Source of the DNA: Staphylococcus massiliensis CCUG 55927
GTDB taxonomy: Bacteria > Bacillota > Bacilli > Staphylococcales > Staphylococcaceae
NCBI RefSeq assembly: GCF_000298075.1
Contig: NZ_JH815595.1
Span: 1 to 36,956 of the forward strand
DNA: 36,956 nucleotides
Reading direction: 5' to 3'
A model generated the notes under the pieces. It worked only from the letters and a program-made list of their open reading frames with translations, searched no databases and had not been told where the DNA came from. This document shows, piece by piece, positions 28,103 to 36,956 of this stretch. The position numbers were made by a program, and so were the translations under genes. Every line of letters begins with the position of its first letter. The stretch's first letter is position 1.

Positions 28103-28147
28103 AGCTAAAGAAGAAGAAAAGGGTGCCTTTTCTCTTCTTTTCGGCTT
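28103..28147 (+). terminator. long hairpin between rpoB and rpoC
   Basis: GAAAAGG (28116-28122) pairs with CCTTTTC (28126-28132), extended by AAAGAAG with CTTCTTT across a bulge and by AGC with GCT further out. A short T run lies within the 3' arm. It could act as a partial terminator or as an RNase III-type processing site; function is inferred. Confidence 0.5.
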
Positions 28148-28222
28148 ATGTATTAGATATCGTTTAAACGTTGTGAATCAATCAAATAGCATAGCTAATT
28201 TAAACTGAAGGAGGTAGGCTCC

Positions 28223-31200
28223 TTGATTGATGTAAATAATTTCCATTACATGAAAATAGGACTCGCTTCACCTGAAAAGATTCGTTCTTGGTCATATGGT
28301 GAGGTTAAGAAACCAGAAACAATTAATTATCGTACTTTAAAGCCAGAAAAAGACGGTTTATTCTGTGAGAGAATTTTCGGACCTACGAAAGACTGGGAAT
28401 GTAGTTGTGGTAAATACAAACGTGTACGCTACAAAGGTATGGTTTGTGACAGATGTGGTGTTGAAGTAACTAAATCAAAAGTTCGTCGTGAACGCATGGG
28501 TCACATTGAACTTGCTGCACCTGTTTCACACATTTGGTATTTCAAAGGTATCCCAAGTCGTATGGGTCTATTACTTGATATGTCACCTAGAGCTTTAGAA
28601 GAAGTTATTTATTTTGCTTCTTATGTTGTTGTAGATCCAGGTCCAACTGGTCTTGAAAAGAAAACATTATTAACTGAAGCTGAATTCCGTGATTATTATG
28701 ATAAATTCCCTGGTCAATTCACTGCTAAAATGGGTGCTGAAGGTATCCGCGACTTATTAGATGAAATTGACTTAGATGTTGAATTAAAGGATTTACATGA
28801 TGAGTTAGAATCTGCTACAGGTCAACGTTTAACTCGTGCGATCAAGCGTTTAGAAGTTGTTGAATCATTTAGAAATTCAGGTAACAACCCTGCTTGGATG
28901 ATTTTAGACGTACTTCCAATCATTCCACCAGAAATTCGTCCAATGGTTCAATTAGATGGTGGACGTTTTGCAACAAGTGACCTTAACGACTTATATCGTC
29001 GTGTAATCAACCGTAACAACCGTTTAAAACGTTTATTAGACCTTGGTGCTCCTGGCATCATCGTTCAAAACGAAAAACGTATGTTACAAGAAGCAGTAGA
29101 TGCTTTAATTGATAACGGTCGTCGTGGTCGTCCAGTAACTGGTCCAGGTAACCGACCATTAAAATCTTTATCTCATATGTTAAAAGGTAAACAAGGTCGT
29201 TTCCGTCAAAACTTACTTGGTAAACGTGTTGACTACTCAGGTCGTTCTGTAATCGCTGTAGGTCCTAACCTTAAAATGTACCAATGTGGTTTACCAAAAG
29301 AAATGGCAATTGAGCTTTTCAAACCGTTCGTAATGAAAGAACTTGTTAAACGTGAAATTGCTACAAATATTAAAAACGCTAAAAGTAAAATTGAGCGTAC
29401 TGAAGATGAAGTATGGGACGTTTTAGAAGACGTAATCAAAGAACACCCAGTACTTCTTAACCGTGCACCAACGCTTCACAGACTTGGTATCCAAGCGTTC
29501 GAACCTACACTAGTTGAAGGTCGCGCTATCCGTCTTCACCCATTAGCATGTACAGCTTATAACGCTGACTTCGATGGTGACCAAATGGCGGTTCACGTAC
29601 CATTATCAAAAGAAGCGCAAGCTGAAGCACGTATCTTAATGTTAGCAGCCCAAAACATCCTTAACCCTAAAGATGGTAAACCAGTTGTTACACCATCTCA
29701 GGATATGGTACTTGGTAACTACTACTTAACATTAGAACGTAGCGATGCTGTTAATACTGGTCGTATCTTTAATGATACTAATGAAGTATTAAAAGCTTAC
29801 TCTAAGGGTTATGTACACTTACATTCAAGAATTGGTGTTCATGCATCATCATTCAATAACCCTACATTTACTGAAGAACAAAACAAGAAGATCTTAACAA
29901 CAACTGTTGGTAAAGTTATCTTCAATGAAATCATTCCAGATTCATTTGCTTATATCAATGAACCTTCAGACGAAAACTTAGAACACGCTACACCTGATAA
30001 GTACTTTGTTTCAGCAAGTGAATTAGGAGAAGGCGGCTTAAAAGCTTACTTCGATGAACAAGAGCTAATTTCACCATTCAACAAGAAATTCTTAGGTAAA
30101 ATTATCGCAGAAGTCTTCAATCGATTCAGCATTACAGATACTTCTATGATGCTTGACTTAATGAAAGACTTAGGATTTAAGTTCTCTTCTAAAGCAGGTA
30201 TTACTGTTGGTGTATCAGACATCACAGTACTACCAGATAAGAAAGAAATCCTTGATAAATCTGAAGAATTAGTTGAACGTGTTCAAAAACAATTTAACCG
30301 TGGTTTATTAACTGAATCAGAACGTTATAACGCGGTTGTTGAAATTTGGACAGAAGCTAAAGATCAAATTCAAAGTGAATTAATGAATACACTTGAGAAA
30401 ACAAACCCAATCTACATGATGAGTGACTCAGGTGCCCGTGGTAACGCATCTAACTTTACTCAACTTGCCGGTATGCGTGGTTTAATGGCCGCTCCATCTG
30501 GTAAGATTATCGAGTTACCTATCACTTCATCATTCCGTGAAGGTTTAACAGTATTAGAGTACTTCATTTCTACTCACGGTGCGCGTAAAGGTCTAGCCGA
30601 TACAGCACTTAAGACTGCCGATTCTGGTTACTTAACACGTCGTCTTGTTGACGTAGCACAAGATGTTATCGTGCGTGAAGAAGATTGTGGTACAGACCGT
30701 GGTTTACTTGTTTCAGACATTAAAGAAGGTACTGAAATGATCGAACCATTCATCGAACGTATTGAAGGTCGTTATTCTAAAGAAACAGTTCGTCACCCAG
30801 AAACAAACGACATCATCTTACGTCCTAACGAACTTATTACATCAGAACTTGCTAAACAAGTAACAGATGCAGGTATTGAAGAAATTTATATCCGTTCAGC
30901 ATTTACTTGTAACACGCGTCATGGTGTATGTGAAAGATGTTATGGTAAGAACCTTGCAACTGGTGAAAAGGTTGAAGTGGGTGAAGCAGTTGGTACAATT
31001 GCCGCTCAATCAATCGGTGAACCAGGTACACAGCTTACAATGCGTACATTCCACACAGGTGGGGTAGCAGGTAGCGATATCACACAAGGTCTTCCACGTA
31101 TCCAAGAGATCTTCGAAGCGCGTAATCCTAAAGGTCAAGCTGTAATCACTGAAATTGAAGGTGTTATCGAAGACATCTCAATCGGCAAAGATCGTCAACA

Positions 31201-31840
31201 AGAAATTGTTGTTAAAGGCGCTAACGAAACAAGATCTTACCTTGCAAATGGTACATCACGTCTTAAAGTTGAAGTTGGTCAATCAGTAGAACGTGGTGAA
31301 GTATTAACTGAAGGTTCAATTGAACCTAAACACTTCTTATCAGTAGCTGGTTTAAATGCAACTGAAAGCTACTTACTCAAAGAGGTACAAAAAGTTTACC
31401 GTATGCAAGGTGTTGAAATCGACGATAAACACGTCGAAGTAATGGTACGTCAAATGTTACGTAAAGTACGTATCATCGAAGCTGGAGACACTAAATTATT
31501 ACCAGGTTCATTAGTAGACATCCACAAGTTTACTGATGCTAACCGTGAAGCATTCAAAGGCCGTAAACGCCCAGCGACTGCTAAGCCAGTATTACTTGGT
31601 ATTACGAAAGCTTCTCTTGAAACAGAAAGCTTCTTATCTGCAGCATCATTCCAAGAAACTACACGTGTCCTTACAGATGCAGCAATCAAAGGTAAACGTG
31701 ATGACTTACTTGGACTTAAAGAAAACGTTATTATTGGTAAGTTAATTCCAGCTGGTACTGGTATGAGACGCTATAGTGACGTTGACTTTGAACGCGAAAG
31801 TGTCCAACCAGAAACACCAGAAGACATGGTAATCGAATAA
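28223..31840 (+). CDS. rpoC: RNA polymerase beta' subunit
   Basis: 1205 residues. The zinc-binding N-terminus has [13 protein letters not shown] and VCDRCGVEV. The catalytic magnesium loop is [12 protein letters not shown], and the bridge-helix/trigger-loop region includes [24 protein letters not shown] and [25 protein letters not shown] second zinc site is in [13 protein letters not shown]. The start is TTG 28223 after GAAGGAGGTAGGCT, giving the staphylococcal N-terminus [14 protein letters not shown]. The acidic C-terminal tail is slightly shorter than the S. aureus one as I recall it. Confidence 0.99.
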   Translation: MIDVNNFHYMKIGLASPEKIRSWSYGEVKKPETINYRTLKPEKDGLFCERIFGPTKDWECSCGKYKRVRYKGMVCDRCGVEVTKSKVRRERMGHIELAAPVSHIWYFKGIPSRMGLLLDMSPRALEEVIYFASYVVVDPGPTGLEKKTLLTEAEFRDYYDKFPGQFTAKMGAEGIRDLLDEIDLDVELKDLHDELESATGQRLTRAIKRLEVVESFRNSGNNPAWMILDVLPIIPPEIRPMVQLDGGRFATSDLNDLYRRVINRNNRLKRLLDLGAPGIIVQNEKRMLQEAVDALIDNGRRGRPVTGPGNRPLKSLSHMLKGKQGRFRQNLLGKRVDYSGRSVIAVGPNLKMYQCGLPKEMAIELFKPFVMKELVKREIATNIKNAKSKIERTEDEVWDVLEDVIKEHPVLLNRAPTLHRLGIQAFEPTLVEGRAIRLHPLACTAYNADFDGDQMAVHVPLSKEAQAEARILMLAAQNILNPKDGKPVVTPSQDMVLGNYYLTLERSDAVNTGRIFNDTNEVLKAYSKGYVHLHSRIGVHASSFNNPTFTEEQNKKILTTTVGKVIFNEIIPDSFAYINEPSDENLEHATPDKYFVSASELGEGGLKAYFDEQELISPFNKKFLGKIIAEVFNRFSITDTSMMLDLMKDLGFKFSSKAGITVGVSDITVLPDKKEILDKSEELVERVQKQFNRGLLTESERYNAVVEIWTEAKDQIQSELMNTLEKTNPIYMMSDSGARGNASNFTQLAGMRGLMAAPSGKIIELPITSSFREGLTVLEYFISTHGARKGLADTALKTADSGYLTRRLVDVAQDVIVREEDCGTDRGLLVSDIKEGTEMIEPFIERIEGRYSKETVRHPETNDIILRPNELITSELAKQVTDAGIEEIYIRSAFTCNTRHGVCERCYGKNLATGEKVEVGEAVGTIAAQSIGEPGTQLTMRTFHTGGVAGSDITQGLPRIQEIFEARNPKGQAVITEIEGVIEDISIGKDRQQEIVVKGANETRSYLANGTSRLKVEVGQSVERGEVLTEGSIEPKHFLSVAGLNATESYLLKEVQKVYRMQGVEIDDKHVEVMVRQMLRKVRIIEAGDTKLLPGSLVDIHKFTDANREAFKGRKRPATAKPVLLGITKASLETESFLSAASFQETTRVLTDAAIKGKRDDLLGLKENVIIGKLIPAGTGMRRYSDVDFERESVQPETPEDMVIE

Positions 31841-31852
31841 TGATCAATAGGT

Positions 31853-31910
31853 CCAAAGGGATTTAGAATTCAAATTTCAATTCCAAAGCTCCCTTTGGGC
31901 TTTCTTTTTT
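31853..31910 (+). terminator. rpoBC terminator
   Basis: CCAAAGGGA (31853-31861) pairs with TCCCTTTGG (31890-31898), with an inner GAATT/AATTC helix (31866-31870 with 31879-31883), followed by GCTTTCTTTTTTT. Confidence 0.9.
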
Positions 31911-31941
31911 TAAAATATAGGCAGAAATTCGTATTAAAAAG

Positions 31942-31971
31942 TTGACTTTTGAAAAGAAAAGGTGTTAATAT
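31942..31971 (+). promoter_or_regulatory. promoter of the ybxF-like gene and str operon
   Basis: TTGACT (31942-31947), then TAATAT (31966-31971) 18 bp on, preceded by an extended -10 TG at 31963-31964. It follows directly on the rpoC terminator. Confidence 0.78.
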
Positions 31972-32014
31972 ATTAAAGGTGTGATGCAAGCAAGAACTTT
32001 GGAGGATATGTGAA

Positions 32015-32269
32015 ATGTCTAATGAAAAAGTTACACGCTTTAATAACAAGCAACACGTTGTTGGTTTGAAGGAGACGATGAAAGCACTTGAACGAGATCA
32101 AGTAACATCATTGATTATTGCCAAAGATGTGAATGTTCATCTCTTGTCTTTCGTGTTGAGCATTGCCATACAACAAAATATACCGATTTCATATTCTGAG
32201 AGTAAACAAACACTTGGAAATGAAGCAGGTATCAATGTAAGTGCAATTGTAGTTGCATTCTTAAAATGA
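32015..32269 (+). CDS. ybxF: L7Ae-family ribosomal protein-like (YbxF/RplGB)
   Basis: 84 residues of the L7Ae/L30e/Gadd45 fold, which binds kink-turn [38 protein letters not shown] corresponds to the family core, followed by [27 protein letters not shown]. The Bacillus homologue sits in the same place, before rpsL, and binds k-turns in vitro; its cellular role is not settled. ATG 32015 follows GGAGGATATG. A GAAA-capped hairpin downstream may limit read-through to rpsL. Confidence 0.93.
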   Translation: MSNEKVTRFNNKQHVVGLKETMKALERDQVTSLIIAKDVNVHLLSFVLSIAIQQNIPISYSESKQTLGNEAGINVSAIVVAFLK

Positions 32270-32272
32270 GAC

Positions 32273-32303
32273 TTAGTGAGGAAACTTACTAAATTTTATT
32301 TTA
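32273..32303 (+). terminator. weak terminator-like hairpin after ybxF
   Basis: TTAGTGAG (32273-32280), loop GAAA, CTTACTAA (32285-32292), one G-U pair, then ATTTTATTTTA. The T tract is broken by A, so partial termination is more likely, setting the ratio of ybxF to the ribosomal genes. Confidence 0.55.
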
Positions 32304-32363
32304 CCCTAAAAATGAACCACCTGGATGTGTGGGATTAAGAAATGAAGAGAGGAGGACATTTAA

Positions 32364-32777
32364 ATGCCTACTATTAACCAATTAGTACGTAAACCAAGAA
32401 AAAGCAAATCAAAGAAATCAGACTCACCAGCTTTAAATAGAGGTTTCAACAGTCAAAAGAAACAATTTACTAAATTAAATTCTCCACAAAAACGTGGTGT
32501 TTGTACTCGTGTAGGTACAATGACACCTAAGAAACCTAACTCTGCGTTACGTAAATATGCACGTGTGCGTTTATCAAACAACATTGAAATCAACGCATAC
32601 ATCCCTGGTATCGGTCACAACTTACAAGAACACAGTGTTGTACTTGTACGTGGTGGACGTGTAAAAGACTTACCTGGTGTGCGTTACCATATCGTACGTG
32701 GTGCTTTAGATACTGCAGGTGTTGATGGACGTATGCAAGGACGTTCATTATACGGTACTAAAAAACCTAAGAAATAA
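32364..32777 (+). CDS. rpsL: 30S ribosomal protein S12
   Basis: 137 residues. S12 shapes the decoding centre. The segments [17 protein letters not shown] and [19 protein letters not shown] are the two loops where streptomycin resistance arises. Lysine K56 (codon 32529-32531) is the sensitive-type residue. AGAGGAGGAC lies before ATG 32364. First gene of the rpsL-rpsG-fusA-tuf series. The short leader carries a CCAC/GTGG hairpin (32317-32332) which could be a control site. Confidence 0.98.
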   Translation: MPTINQLVRKPRKSKSKKSDSPALNRGFNSQKKQFTKLNSPQKRGVCTRVGTMTPKKPNSALRKYARVRLSNNIEINAYIPGIGHNLQEHSVVLVRGGRVKDLPGVRYHIVRGALDTAGVDGRMQGRSLYGTKKPKK

Positions 32778-32859
32778 AGTTAAGACTTTGTAAAGTTTCG
32801 CTTTTTAAAATGACTGAAAGTTAATCAATATACTATAATAGGAAGGGAGGACTTTAATT

Positions 32860-33330
32860 ATGCCTCGTAAAGGATCAGTACCTAAAAGAGATGTATTACC
32901 AGATCCAATTCACAACTCTAAGTTAGTGACTAAATTAATCAACAAAATTATGTTAGATGGTAAACGTGGGACAGCTCAAAGAATTCTTTATTCAGCATTC
33001 GACCTAGTTGAACAACGTAGTGGTCGTGATGCTATGGAAGTATTCGATGAAGCAATCAACAACATTATGCCAGTACTAGAAGTTAAAGCTCGTCGTGTTG
33101 GGGGTTCTAACTACCAAGTACCTGTAGAAGTACGTCCAGAACGTCGTACTACTTTAGGTTTACGTTGGTTAGTGAACTATGCCCGTCTTCGTGGTGAAAA
33201 AACGATGGAAGATCGTTTAGCTAACGAAATCTTAGACGCTGCTAACAACACTGGTGGTGCAGTTAAGAAACGTGAGGATACTCACCGTATGGCTGAAGCG
33301 AACAAAGCATTCGCACACTACCGCTGGTAA
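32860..33330 (+). CDS. rpsG: 30S ribosomal protein S7
   Basis: 156 residues, the usual length. S7 starts assembly of the 30S head and lines the E site. [15 protein letters not shown] is the N-terminal rRNA-binding arm, with [17 protein letters not shown] as the family signature and [20 protein letters not shown] at the C-terminus. GGAAGGGAGG precedes ATG 32860. The 124-bp gap to fusA contains a large stem-loop. Confidence 0.98.
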   Translation: MPRKGSVPKRDVLPDPIHNSKLVTKLINKIMLDGKRGTAQRILYSAFDLVEQRSGRDAMEVFDEAINNIMPVLEVKARRVGGSNYQVPVEVRPERRTTLGLRWLVNYARLRGEKTMEDRLANEILDAANNTGGAVKKREDTHRMAEANKAFAHYRW

Positions 33331-33344
33331 TATGATGGTTTGCA

Positions 33345-33398
33345 CCCTGAGCATGTTCCGAAATATCTACAAAAATTTTGGAATGGTAATGCTTAGGG
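33345..33398 (+). promoter_or_regulatory. large stem-loop between rpsG and fusA
   Basis: CCCTGAGCAT (33345-33354) pairs with ATGCTTAGGG (33389-33398), one G-U. An inner helix joins TTCC (33356-33359) and AAAT to ATTT and GGAA (33380-33383). No T run follows, so it is not a simple terminator. It may be a regulatory or processing site in the str operon mRNA; this is inference. Confidence 0.55.
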
Positions 33399-33454
33399 CA
33401 AAGCCATATCCACATGTTTTTTAATCCTATATTTTGGAAGGAGAAAGAATACCC

Positions 33455-35536
33455 ATGGGAAGAGATTTTTCTTTGAAACACACTCGTAACCTCGGTATCA
33501 TGGCGCACATTGATGCTGGGAAAACAACTACGACTGAACGTATTCTTTATTACACTGGACGTATCCACAAAATTGGTGAAACACACGAAGGTGCTTCACA
33601 AATGGACTGGATGGAACAAGAACAAGATCGCGGTATCACAATCACTTCAGCTGCAACAACTGCTGAGTGGGATGGCCACCGTGTAAACATCATCGATACA
33701 CCAGGACACGTAGACTTCACAGTAGAAGTTGAACGTTCTTTACGTGTACTTGATGGTGCGGTAACAGTACTTGATGCGCAATCAGGTGTTGAACCACAAA
33801 CTGAAACAGTATGGCGTCAAGCAACAACTTACGGCGTACCTCGTATCGTATTCGTTAACAAAATGGATAAATTAGGTGCAGACTTCGATTACTCACTTAG
33901 CACTTTAAAAGACCGTTTAAATGCGAACGCGAAACCAATTCAACTACCAATCGGTTCAGAAGACGATTTCAAAGCAATCATTGACTTAGTTGAAATGAAA
34001 TGTTTCCAATATAACAATGACTTAGGAACTGAGATTGAAGAAATTGAAATTCCAGATAGTCATAAAGAACGTGCTCAAGAAGCACGTGAAGAATTAATCG
34101 AAGCAGTTGCTGAAACTAACGATGAATTAATGGAAAAAGTTCTTGAAGATGAAGAAATTTCTATTGATGAATTAAAAGCTGCTATCCGTAAAGCAACTAC
34201 TGATGTTGAATTCTTCCCAGTACTTTGCGGTACTGCATTCAAAAACAAAGGTGTTCAATTAATGCTTAACGCTGTAATTGATTACCTTCCATCTCCGTTA
34301 GACGTAAGAGCTATCGTTGGTCATCGTTCTGAAAACCCAGACGAAGAAGTTATCGCTAAAGCTGATGACGACGCTGAATTCGCTGCGTTAGCATTCAAAG
34401 TTATGACTGACCCTTACGTTGGTAAATTAACATTCTTCCGTGTGTACTCAGGTACTTTATCTGCTGGTTCATACGTTAAGAACTCAACTAAAAACAAACG
34501 TGAACGTGTAGGTCGTTTATTACAAATGCACGCTAACTCACGTCAAGAAATCAATACAGTATACTCTGGTGATATCGCTGCAGCTGTAGGTCTTAAAGAG
34601 ACTGGTACTGGTGATACTTTATGTGGTGAAAAGAACGATATCATCCTTGAATCAATGGAATTCCCAGAGCCTGTAATTCACTTATCAGTTGAGCCTAAAT
34701 CTAAAGCTGACCAAGATAAAATGACTCAAGCTTTAGTTAAATTACAAGAAGAAGATCCAACGTTCAAAGCGCACACTGACGATGAAACTGGACAAGTTAT
34801 CATCGGTGGTATGGGTGAATTACACCTTGATATCTTAGTTGACCGTATGAAGAAAGAATTCAACGTTGAATGTAACGTAGGTGCTCCAATGGTATCTTAC
34901 CGTGAAACATTCAAAAAAGGCGGCAAAGTTCAAGGTAAATTCTCTCGTCAATCAGGTGGTCGTGGTCAATACGGTGATGTTCACATTGACTTCCAACCAA
35001 ATGAAACTGGCGGCGGATTTGAATTCAAAAACTCTATCGTTGGTGGTGTAGTTCCTCGTGAATACATCCCTTCAGTAGAAGCTGGTCTTAAAGATGCAAT
35101 GGAAAACGGTGTATTAGCTGGTTATCCATTAATCGACGTTAAAGCTGAATTATTCGATGGTTCTTACCACGATGTCGATTCATCTGAAATGGCCTTCAAA
35201 ATTGCAGCTTCATTAGCGCTTAAAGAAGCAGCTAAAACATGTGAACCTGTAATCTTAGAACCAATGATGAAAGTTACAATCGAAATGCCTGAAGAGTACA
35301 TGGGTGACATCATGGGTGACGTTACTGCACGTCGTGGACGCGTAGATGGTATGGAACCACGCGGTAACGCTCAAGTTGTTAACGCATTCGTACCACTTTC
35401 AGAAATGTTCGGTTATGCAACTAACTTACGTTCTAATACTCAAGGTCGCGGTACTTACACAATGTACTTCGATCACTATGCAGAAGTTCCAAAATCAGTA
35501 GCTGAAGAAATCATTAAGAAAAACAAAGGTGAATAA
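33455..35536 (+). CDS. fusA: elongation factor G
   Basis: 693 residues. EF-G is the translocase GTPase. G1 is [13 protein letters not shown] near the N-terminus, G2/switch [14 protein letters not shown]3 DTPGHVDF, G4 NKMDKLGAD. Domains II to V follow, with the fusidic-acid region [15 protein letters not shown] carrying sensitive-type H457 (codon 34823-34825) and L461. The frame open from 33434 adds seven residues across the Shine-Dalgarno site; ATG 33455 after GGAAGGAG gives the family start [12 protein letters not shown]. Confidence 0.98.
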   Translation: MGRDFSLKHTRNLGIMAHIDAGKTTTTERILYYTGRIHKIGETHEGASQMDWMEQEQDRGITITSAATTAEWDGHRVNIIDTPGHVDFTVEVERSLRVLDGAVTVLDAQSGVEPQTETVWRQATTYGVPRIVFVNKMDKLGADFDYSLSTLKDRLNANAKPIQLPIGSEDDFKAIIDLVEMKCFQYNNDLGTEIEEIEIPDSHKERAQEAREELIEAVAETNDELMEKVLEDEEISIDELKAAIRKATTDVEFFPVLCGTAFKNKGVQLMLNAVIDYLPSPLDVRAIVGHRSENPDEEVIAKADDDAEFAALAFKVMTDPYVGKLTFFRVYSGTLSAGSYVKNSTKNKRERVGRLLQMHANSRQEINTVYSGDIAAAVGLKETGTGDTLCGEKNDIILESMEFPEPVIHLSVEPKSKADQDKMTQALVKLQEEDPTFKAHTDDETGQVIIGGMGELHLDILVDRMKKEFNVECNVGAPMVSYRETFKKGGKVQGKFSRQSGGRGQYGDVHIDFQPNETGGGFEFKNSIVGGVVPREYIPSVEAGLKDAMENGVLAGYPLIDVKAELFDGSYHDVDSSEMAFKIAASLALKEAAKTCEPVILEPMMKVTIEMPEEYMGDIMGDVTARRGRVDGMEPRGNAQVVNAFVPLSEMFGYATNLRSNTQGRGTYTMYFDHYAEVPKSVAEEIIKKNKGE

Positions 35537-35599
35537 TTTAAGGTTAAACCTTGAATAAATTCATCTACTATCCACAATTGTGCGATAAGTTTGATATTA

Positions 35600-35628
35600 T
35601 TGATTTTTTAAGGCAAATGATTTATAAA
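35600..35628 (+). promoter_or_regulatory. tuf promoter
   Basis: TTGATT (35600-35605) and TATAAA (35623-35628), 17 bp apart, give tuf its own start besides read-through from fusA. A leader of about 85 nt results. Confidence 0.75.
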
Positions 35629-35644
35629 TGTAATAAAGATTATT

Positions 35645-35673
35645 TCTCATGAAGGTGAGTAACTTTCATGAGA
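35645..35673 (+). promoter_or_regulatory. hairpin at the 5' end of the tuf leader
   Basis: TCTCATGAAG (35645-35654) pairs with TTTCATGAGA (35664-35673), nearly perfect, with no T run. With the predicted start near 35635 it would lie close to the mRNA 5' end, where hairpins often protect abundant messages. The role is inferred. Confidence 0.55.
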
Positions 35674-35719
35674 GATATTACAAATTTAATTTTCTAAATT
35701 GAAGAGGAGAGATTTCATA

Positions 35720-36907
35720 ATGGCTAAAGAAAAATTCGATCGTTCAAAAGAACATGCCAATATTGGTACAATTGGTCACGTTGACCATGGTAAAACAACT
35801 TTAACAGCTGCTATCGCAACTGTATTAGCAAAAAATGGTGACACTGTAGCACAATCATACGACATGATTGACAACGCTCCAGAAGAAAAAGAACGTGGTA
35901 TTACTATCAATACTGCACACATCGAGTACCAAACTGACAAACGTCACTATGCGCACGTTGACTGCCCAGGACACGCTGACTATGTTAAGAACATGATCAC
36001 CGGTGCTGCTCAAATGGACGGCGGTATCTTAGTTGTATCTGCAGCTGACGGTCCAATGCCACAAACTCGTGAGCACATCCTTTTATCACGTAACGTTGGT
36101 GTACCAGCATTAGTTGTATTCTTAAACAAAGTTGACCAAGTTGACGACGAAGAATTATTAGAATTAGTTGAAATGGAAGTTCGTGACTTATTAAGCGAAT
36201 ATGACTTCCCAGGTGACGATGTACCTGTAATCGCTGGTTCAGCATTAAAAGCTTTAGAAGGCGACGAAAAATTCGAAGAAAAAATCTTAGAATTAATGCA
36301 AGCAGTTGATGACTTCATCCCAACTCCAGACCGTGACTCTGATAAACCATTCATGATGCCAGTTGAGGACGTATTCTCAATCACTGGTCGTGGTACTGTT
36401 GCTACAGGCCGTGTTGAACGTGGTCAAATCAAAGTCGGTGAAGAAGTTGAAATCATCGGTCTTGCTGAAGAATCAAGCAAAACAACTGTTACAGGTGTAG
36501 AAATGTTCCGTAAGTTATTAGACTACGCTGAAGCTGGTGACAATATCGGTGCTTTATTACGTGGTGTTGCACGTGAAGACGTTAACCGTGGTCAAGTATT
36601 AGCTGCTCCTGGTTCAATCACACCTCACACTAAATTCAAATCAGAAGTATACGTATTATCAAAAGACGAAGGTGGTCGTCATACACCATTCTTCTCTAAC
36701 TACCGTCCACAATTCTATTTCCGTACTACTGACGTAACTGGTGTTATCCAATTACCAGAAGGTACAGAAATGGTTATGCCTGGCGATAACGTTGAAATGG
36801 AAGTTGAATTAATTTCTAAAATCGCTATCGAAGACGGTACTCGTTTCTCAATCCGTGAAGGTGGACGTACTGTAGGTTCAGGCGTTGTTACTGAAATCAT
36901 CGAGTAA
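35720..36907 (+). CDS. tuf: elongation factor Tu
   Basis: 395 residues. EF-Tu carries aminoacyl-tRNA to the ribosome. G1 GHVDHGKTT, switch [16 protein letters not shown] (as KERGITIN), G3 DCPGHADY, G4 NKVDQVDD, G5 GSALKAL are all present. Domain 2 reads [17 protein letters not shown] and domain 3 [24 protein letters not shown]. It is one residue longer than S. aureus EF-Tu as I recall it, at [10 protein letters not shown] in domain 2. ATG 35720 follows GAAGAGGAGAG; the frame from 35699 is an extension through the Shine-Dalgarno region. Confidence 0.99.
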   Translation: MAKEKFDRSKEHANIGTIGHVDHGKTTLTAAIATVLAKNGDTVAQSYDMIDNAPEEKERGITINTAHIEYQTDKRHYAHVDCPGHADYVKNMITGAAQMDGGILVVSAADGPMPQTREHILLSRNVGVPALVVFLNKVDQVDDEELLELVEMEVRDLLSEYDFPGDDVPVIAGSALKALEGDEKFEEKILELMQAVDDFIPTPDRDSDKPFMMPVEDVFSITGRGTVATGRVERGQIKVGEEVEIIGLAEESSKTTVTGVEMFRKLLDYAEAGDNIGALLRGVAREDVNRGQVLAAPGSITPHTKFKSEVYVLSKDEGGRHTPFFSNYRPQFYFRTTDVTGVIQLPEGTEMVMPGDNVEMEVELISKIAIEDGTRFSIREGGRTVGSGVVTEIIE

Positions 36908-36925
36908 TCCAAAATATAGATTAAA

Positions 36926-36956
36926 GCAACTCCCTTAATTGGGAGTTGTTTTTTTT
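36926..36956 (+). terminator. terminator after tuf
   Basis: CAACTCCC (36927-36934), loop TTAATT, GGGAGTTG (36941-36948), then eight T to the window end. Confidence 0.95.

Noticed and set aside
32810..32839. TATAAT at 32834-32839 with a TGACT-like -35, as a promoter for rpsG
   Set aside because: Transcription would begin only about 14 nt before the start codon, inside or next to the Shine-Dalgarno site, and the -35 is poor. rpsG is better explained by co-transcription with rpsL.
35537..35570. AAGGT-TAA-ACCTT after fusA as terminator
   Set aside because: Only five pairs and no T run; fusA and tuf are likely joined in part by read-through.
1..36956. A novel defence, toxin-antitoxin or mobile system
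   Set aside because: Every long frame is accounted for by a known core family; no transposase, integrase, flanking direct repeats or islands of odd composition were seen.

Overview
The window is a core-genome segment of a low-GC Gram-positive coccus, almost certainly a member of the Staphylococcaceae. The evidence is the gene order and very close protein similarity, from memory, to staphylococcal RpoB (1183 aa), RpoC, CysE, RlmB and EF-Tu. It holds 33 convincing protein genes, one uncertain partial reading frame at the left edge, no rRNA, tRNA, insertion sequence, prophage or CRISPR array, and many cis-regulatory RNA and DNA elements. All genes except pdxR and nupC lie on the plus strand.

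Layout. 1-2160: a FUSC-family membrane protein, ending in a terminator shared with the convergent pdxR. 2145-5110: the PLP (vitamin B6) module, with the MocR-type regulator pdxR divergent from pdxS-pdxT. 5116-6385: nupC (nucleoside uptake), minus strand, with an exact match to the CcpA cre consensus upstream. 6419-11000: the class III heat-shock operon ctsR-mcsA-mcsB-clpC, driven by a sigma-A promoter embedded in two CtsR boxes. 11016-15180: radA, then ispD-ispF and gltX. 15183-19124: a cysteine T-box followed by cysE-cysS-mrnC-rlmB-rae1(yacP). 19200-20757: sigH, rpmG, secE, nusG. 20758-21201: a 444-bp gap with a hairpin-rich tandem repeat and a structured rplK leader. 21202-23692: rplK, rplA, L10 leader, rplJ, rplL. 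23717-31910: an rsmC-like methyltransferase, rpoB, rpoC. 32015-36956: a YbxF-like L7Ae protein, rpsL, rpsG, fusA, tuf and a terminator.

Functionally the segment joins information processing (tRNA charging, ribosomal proteins, RNA polymerase, elongation factors, rRNA modification and RNases) with proteostasis (McsB/ClpC) and cofactor or precursor supply (PLP, cysteine, isoprenoids). The most organism-informative point is ispD-ispF between radA and gltX. Many staphylococci, including S. aureus, make isoprenoids by the mevalonate route and carry a yacL-like PIN/TRAM gene here. The MEP genes therefore suggest a MEP-using lineage; I recall such a report for the S. pseudintermedius/S. schleiferi type of animal-associated staphylococci. 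Species assignment is tentative.

I found no new defence or mobile system. The least explained structure is the nusG-rplK array: a 123-bp segment duplicated in tandem, each copy made of two related 61-62-nt hairpin units. Several start codons were moved downstream of the longest reading frame on the basis of Shine-Dalgarno spacing and family N-termini; each entry gives the reason.
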